A stretch of DNA of 64,000 bases from Mytilus californianus (lineage: Eukaryota; Mollusca; Bivalvia; Mytilida; Mytilidae), in the NCBI RefSeq assembly GCF_021869535.1, contig NW_026262712.1, positions 46,792,884-46,856,883 on the forward strand, written 5' to 3'. The notes under the pieces were generated by a model. The model ran no database searches. It was not told where the DNA came from and saw nothing but the letters and a program-made list of their open reading frames with translations. How positions within the stretch are numbered: the stretch's first letter is position 1; each line of letters opens with the position of its first letter. Positions 60,965 to 64,000 of the stretch are shown in pieces. The translations under genes and the position numbers were made by a program.

Positions 60965-62185
60965 TAGTGTATTAGAAAAAGGAAATTATAGACCGGTAAG
61001 TGTATTACCGGCAATTTCTAAAAACATTTAAAATGCCATTGAAGTACAATTTGTTCATTACCGTGATAATATCTTCAATCCATTTTTGGCAGCTTTTAGA
61101 TTAGGTTTTGGATGTCAGTCAACTTTATTAAGAGTGATTGAAGATTGGAAATTAGCCTTAGATCAAAATAAATTCCTTGCAGCTATCCTTATGGACCTGT
61201 CAAAAGCATTTGACTGTCTCCCCCATGACTTACTGCTACTGAAACTAAAAGCTTACGGTCTTTCCAAATCCTCACTTGATATGTTATATAGTTATTCAAC
61301 AAAAAGAAAACAGTGTGTGAAAGTATACCAAAATTTAAGTGGTATGCTTGACATATTTAAAGGGTACCACAAGGTTCCATCCTTGGACCCATCCTATTTA
61401 ATATTTTTATAAATGATTTGTTCTTTTTTGTAAAAAATTGTTCTTTATATAATTATGCTGATGACAATACTTTGTCAAAGTCTGGAAATTCCTTACAAGA
61501 TGTAAATTCTGCTCTTGAGGAAGACAGCAATTATTTAACATGTTTAATACAGTGGTTTTCTTCAAACAAAATGCAGGCCAACCCAGAGAAATTTCAAGCT
61601 ATCTCTCTTTGCAAAAAAACACATGATAAAAAGATTGTTTGATTTGAATGGTATTTCTATATCATGTGAGGATGAGATAAAACTACTTGGAGTTACAATG
61701 TACAATTGATTTTAAACTAAACTTCAGCTTGCATATTTCAAATATTTGTAAAAAGGCTGCAAGGCAATTAAATATTTTGAAAAGAATTGGGAAACACCTA
61801 AACAAACTGAGTACACTTACAATTTATTACTCTTTTATTATGTCAAACTTTAGTTACTGCCCTTTGACCTGGCATTTCCATGATTTCTGTGGGGAACAAA
61901 ATACCAGAAAAATAGAAAAAATACAAGAACGAGCGCTTCGCTTTATTTATGAAGACTATCAGAACTCATACAAAACACTCCTGCAGATTTCAAACCTTCC
62001 ATCACTAAAAACTCTTAGGATGCGCTCAATTGCCTTGGAGTCCTTTAAAATAATTAATAAAAAATGTCCATTATCATGATTATTTCTAGTTGTTATAAAA
62101 AAACAATTCATATAATTTCAGGTATGTGAACACTGCTGAGGGACCTAGAACCTCAAGTTATGGTAAAAGATCCTTTAGATTTGAG
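60890..62185 (+). pseudogene. Non-LTR retrotransposon ORF2 (reverse transcriptase), 5'-truncated and broken
   Basis: It starts with FPDRLKEAQVAPIHKK and GNYRPVSVLP (RT block 1), with a TAA at about 61028. Then come AAFRLGFGCQST, LMDLSKAFDCLPHDLL (palm Asp of block A), and VPQGSILGP after a one-base loss near 61362. YADDNTL at 61458 is the catalytic YADD of block C. A third frameshift near 61640 and a 7-base duplication near 61696 precede HISNICKKAARQLN, NFSYCPLTW and KIQERALRFIY, the conserved C-terminal region of CR1/Jockey-group elements. No endonuclease domain is present. Several independent lesions show it is dead. Confidence 0.88.
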
Positions 62186-63401
62186 CATAGATGTATAAAC
62201 CCATAGATGAAGTTCAACACTGACTTCAAAGGTTCTATGTGCGTTGTAATGGCTTTCACACTTATCTGATAATGACATGAACCAGTAGGTCATTGAGATG
62301 CTGATTGACAATCTAGACAATAGAAAACTGACAATCAAAAGCTACTTAGCAGTTAAACATGCTAGAAATTAGAAATAAATAAAATCAAAATATATATTTT
62401 AGAATGACTTGGTTATGAAAAAATAATGTTCTTGTAGGTAAAACAATATAACAAATTATCTCGAAAAGAAATTAATAAATACAGATATCTTTTTCTTTTT
62501 AGCCAGAACTAATTTTTTCATCATACTTACATATTTACATTTTTAATTTTATATCTTTTATCACAATTTAACTTTATTTAAAACAATGTATGTTAACTAT
62601 TATAAACAAGTCTATTGAAAATATGATTAATAGAAAACATGGGAAAAGTTGAATATATGCTCAATAATATTTATTTACCATGCTTTACATGGAATGTTTT
62701 GGTACTACACTAAAACTCTTTACTTAAACTAATTTAATATTATATATAAAATATCAAATTATTATAATTTAGCCATAGATGTATAAAATACATCTATGAT
62801 TTAGTAACTAACTTATTCATAAAAATATAAAAATGATTTAAAAAGACAATTTCTCTTCTAAAAATGTAGAAAATCTGATGAAATAAAGAAAAGAATGTAC
62901 TTTCTTATTATTTTTTTCCCAAATTCGACGCAGTTCGACACCTTAATGAAGCATATCAAAGAGAAGGTGTATTTTAGAAGTTCAACAACGTGCTATTCCC
63001 ATTTTCAGGAACTAACAGGAACATAGTTTTTATAAAATATAAAGATACAAGCCTTAAAAAAACATTTTTTTAATTTAGTTCAATATTTTCCTTGTAAAAT
63101 GCTCAATTTCTGACCGATTTCATCCATTTTTTCACCATTTTATTTGTCTGTCTAGTGCGCTAAAAATAGACATACTCTCACAACAGAAGGGACATAACTC
63201 GAGAAGAAAATTAAGAAAATTTATTCTGCTGTACTGGTCAATACAGATCAACAGATAAGAGATGTAGCTAGAGTTACTTGATTGAGGACAACACACATGA
63301 AACATCAAAGACAGTCAATTTGGTCATGGTTCTTTTCATCTAACAATAGAGAACAGTAGGGAACTTTTGACGAGCTTTATCTATGGGTTTATACATCTAT
63401 G
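62186..63401. mobile_element. 1.2-kb TIR DNA element inserted in the LINE
   Basis: Perfect 23-bp terminal inverted repeats start CATAGATGTATAAACCCATA at 62186 and end with its inverse at 63401. The element is flanked by the direct repeat ATTTGAG (62179-62185 and 63402-63408), a 7-bp target-site duplication. Removing the insert restores the LINE reading, which proves the boundaries. The interior (1.17 kb) is AT-rich with no transposase, so it is non-autonomous. TIRs starting CATAGATG with a 7-bp duplication do not fit Tc1/mariner (TA) or Kolobok (TTAA); P-like (7-8 bp) or hAT-like (8 bp) are possible. Confidence 0.93.
62774..62798. repeat. 25-bp palindrome of the TIR terminus inside the element
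   Basis: CATAGATGTAT-AAA-ATACATCTATG: the first 11 bp of the TIR joined to their own inverse with a 3-bp centre. It is flanked by ATTTAG on both sides (one extra base on the left), echoing the outer target ATTTGAG. It may be an extreme internal-deletion derivative of the same family. Confidence 0.85.
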
Positions 63402-63590
63402 ATTTGAGGCAGCACAAGTATGGAACTCCCTTCCCAATGAGGCTAGATTATTATGACCTATTTTGACCAATTTAGGAATTATATAAATTCCTGGTGTTGG
63501 GGTCAAAAATGCAACTGCAGTTCATGCTGTTTCCATCCAGTGCTGTTTCAAAGCTCAAATTTCTTTCTTTGTTTTTATTTTTTATTATGA
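63402..63590 (+). pseudogene. LINE ORF2 C-terminus, resumed after the insertion
   Basis: After the TIR element the reading picks up at FEAAQVWNSLPNEAR, the exact continuation of SYGKRSFRFE before 62185. One frameshift follows (near 63450), then DQFRNYINSW and a Cys-rich end (CNCSSCC), stopping at TGA 63588-63590. Confidence 0.85.
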
Positions 63591-63950
63591 CCTTTTGCTC
63601 TGCTTTTTATGCATTTATTATATATATACCTGCTATTAAATGCCAGTGCTTAATTAATAATTTATTTATTCATTGATTTTATGCTTTTTAGTTTGTTAGT
63701 ATTTTATAATATTAAAGTGTTTGCTGGTTCCCCCATTCAATGCACATAGAGGTGCTTGCCGCATGAGCTTTGACTCTGGAGGCTCAGAAATCAATATCAT
63801 TATATTTGCATGCTTTTTCATTTTTATTCACTAGTATGTGCATGATGCTGCATGACTTTTATGTGATAGTCGGTTAAAGAGCTCATGTTTTGTCTGTTAT
63901 TATGTATATATATGCCGACTCTAAATAAAATTTACTTACTTACTTACTTT
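63591..63950 (+). mobile_element. LINE 3' UTR and microsatellite tail
   Basis: AT-rich 3' UTR ending CTCTAAATAAAATT then (TTAC)n at 63931-63948, a short tandem tail of the kind found at CR1/Jockey-like 3' ends. It fixes the 3' end of the LINE. The 60-codon ORF at 63494-63676 is not a gene. Confidence 0.8.
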
Positions 63951-64000
63951 GTATTATTTTCACTTTCAACAATGGCGGATCCAGATCTCTTTTCCGGAAA
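63951..64000. mobile_element. Start of a short TIR element at the window edge
   Basis: AATGGCGGATCCAGATCTC near 63972 matches the terminal sequence of the G-rich MITE at 46107-46266. It is cut by the window end. Confidence 0.45.

Overview
The window looks like genomic DNA from a bivalve mollusc, most likely a mussel close to Mytilus. That is inferred from AT-rich sequence, spliced genes with long introns, and many dispersed repeats that I recognise as typical of mussel genomes. No bacterial-type operon, rRNA gene or CRISPR array was seen, and no functional tRNA gene (only tRNA-like box B sequences inside SINE-like repeats).

Layout. (1) Positions 1-38068 are one head-to-tail macrosatellite of 15 units of about 2.54 kb. 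It runs off the left edge, is nearly identical in its centre, and is visibly decayed over its last three units. Each unit carries a trapped tRNA-derived SINE, a MITE fragment, four CACGTG sites and a poly-G tract of 12-26. No convincing gene is encoded in it. (2) Positions 38069-44300 are repeat-rich non-coding DNA with two Helentron/pearl-like elements built on tandem cores (147 bp and about 145-180 bp). (3) Positions 43907-57516 hold the one real gene on the minus strand. It can be read as six exons joined by consistent phase-1 splice sites, giving about 582 aa. It has a basic N-terminus, three tandemly duplicated small acidic exons, a conserved Cys-containing domain and a C-terminal coiled coil of twelve 9-residue repeats. 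Just past its stop codon lie broken pieces of a P-element-like (THAP9-type) transposase catalytic region, so the gene is probably the retained N-terminal half of a P-like transposase. (4) Its introns are packed with insertions: MITEs, a LINE fragment, a 47-bp minisatellite of 20 copies without indels, and an antisense SGNH-hydrolase remnant. (5) Positions 57521-60625 upstream hold a fold-back MITE, a 195-bp tandem repeat split by a Helentron-like insertion, a candidate 5' exon and a near-identical 339-bp tandem duplication. (6) Positions 60840-63950 hold a degenerate non-LTR retrotransposon (reverse transcriptase, C-terminus, microsatellite tail) split by a 1.2-kb TIR element with a clear 7-bp target-site duplication.

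The most interesting points are the hidden six-exon P-like gene with a triplicated phase-1 exon, the dimer-scale amplification inside the macrosatellite, and two insertions whose exact boundaries can be read from the flanks. All function assignments rest on reading motifs by eye; no database search was run.
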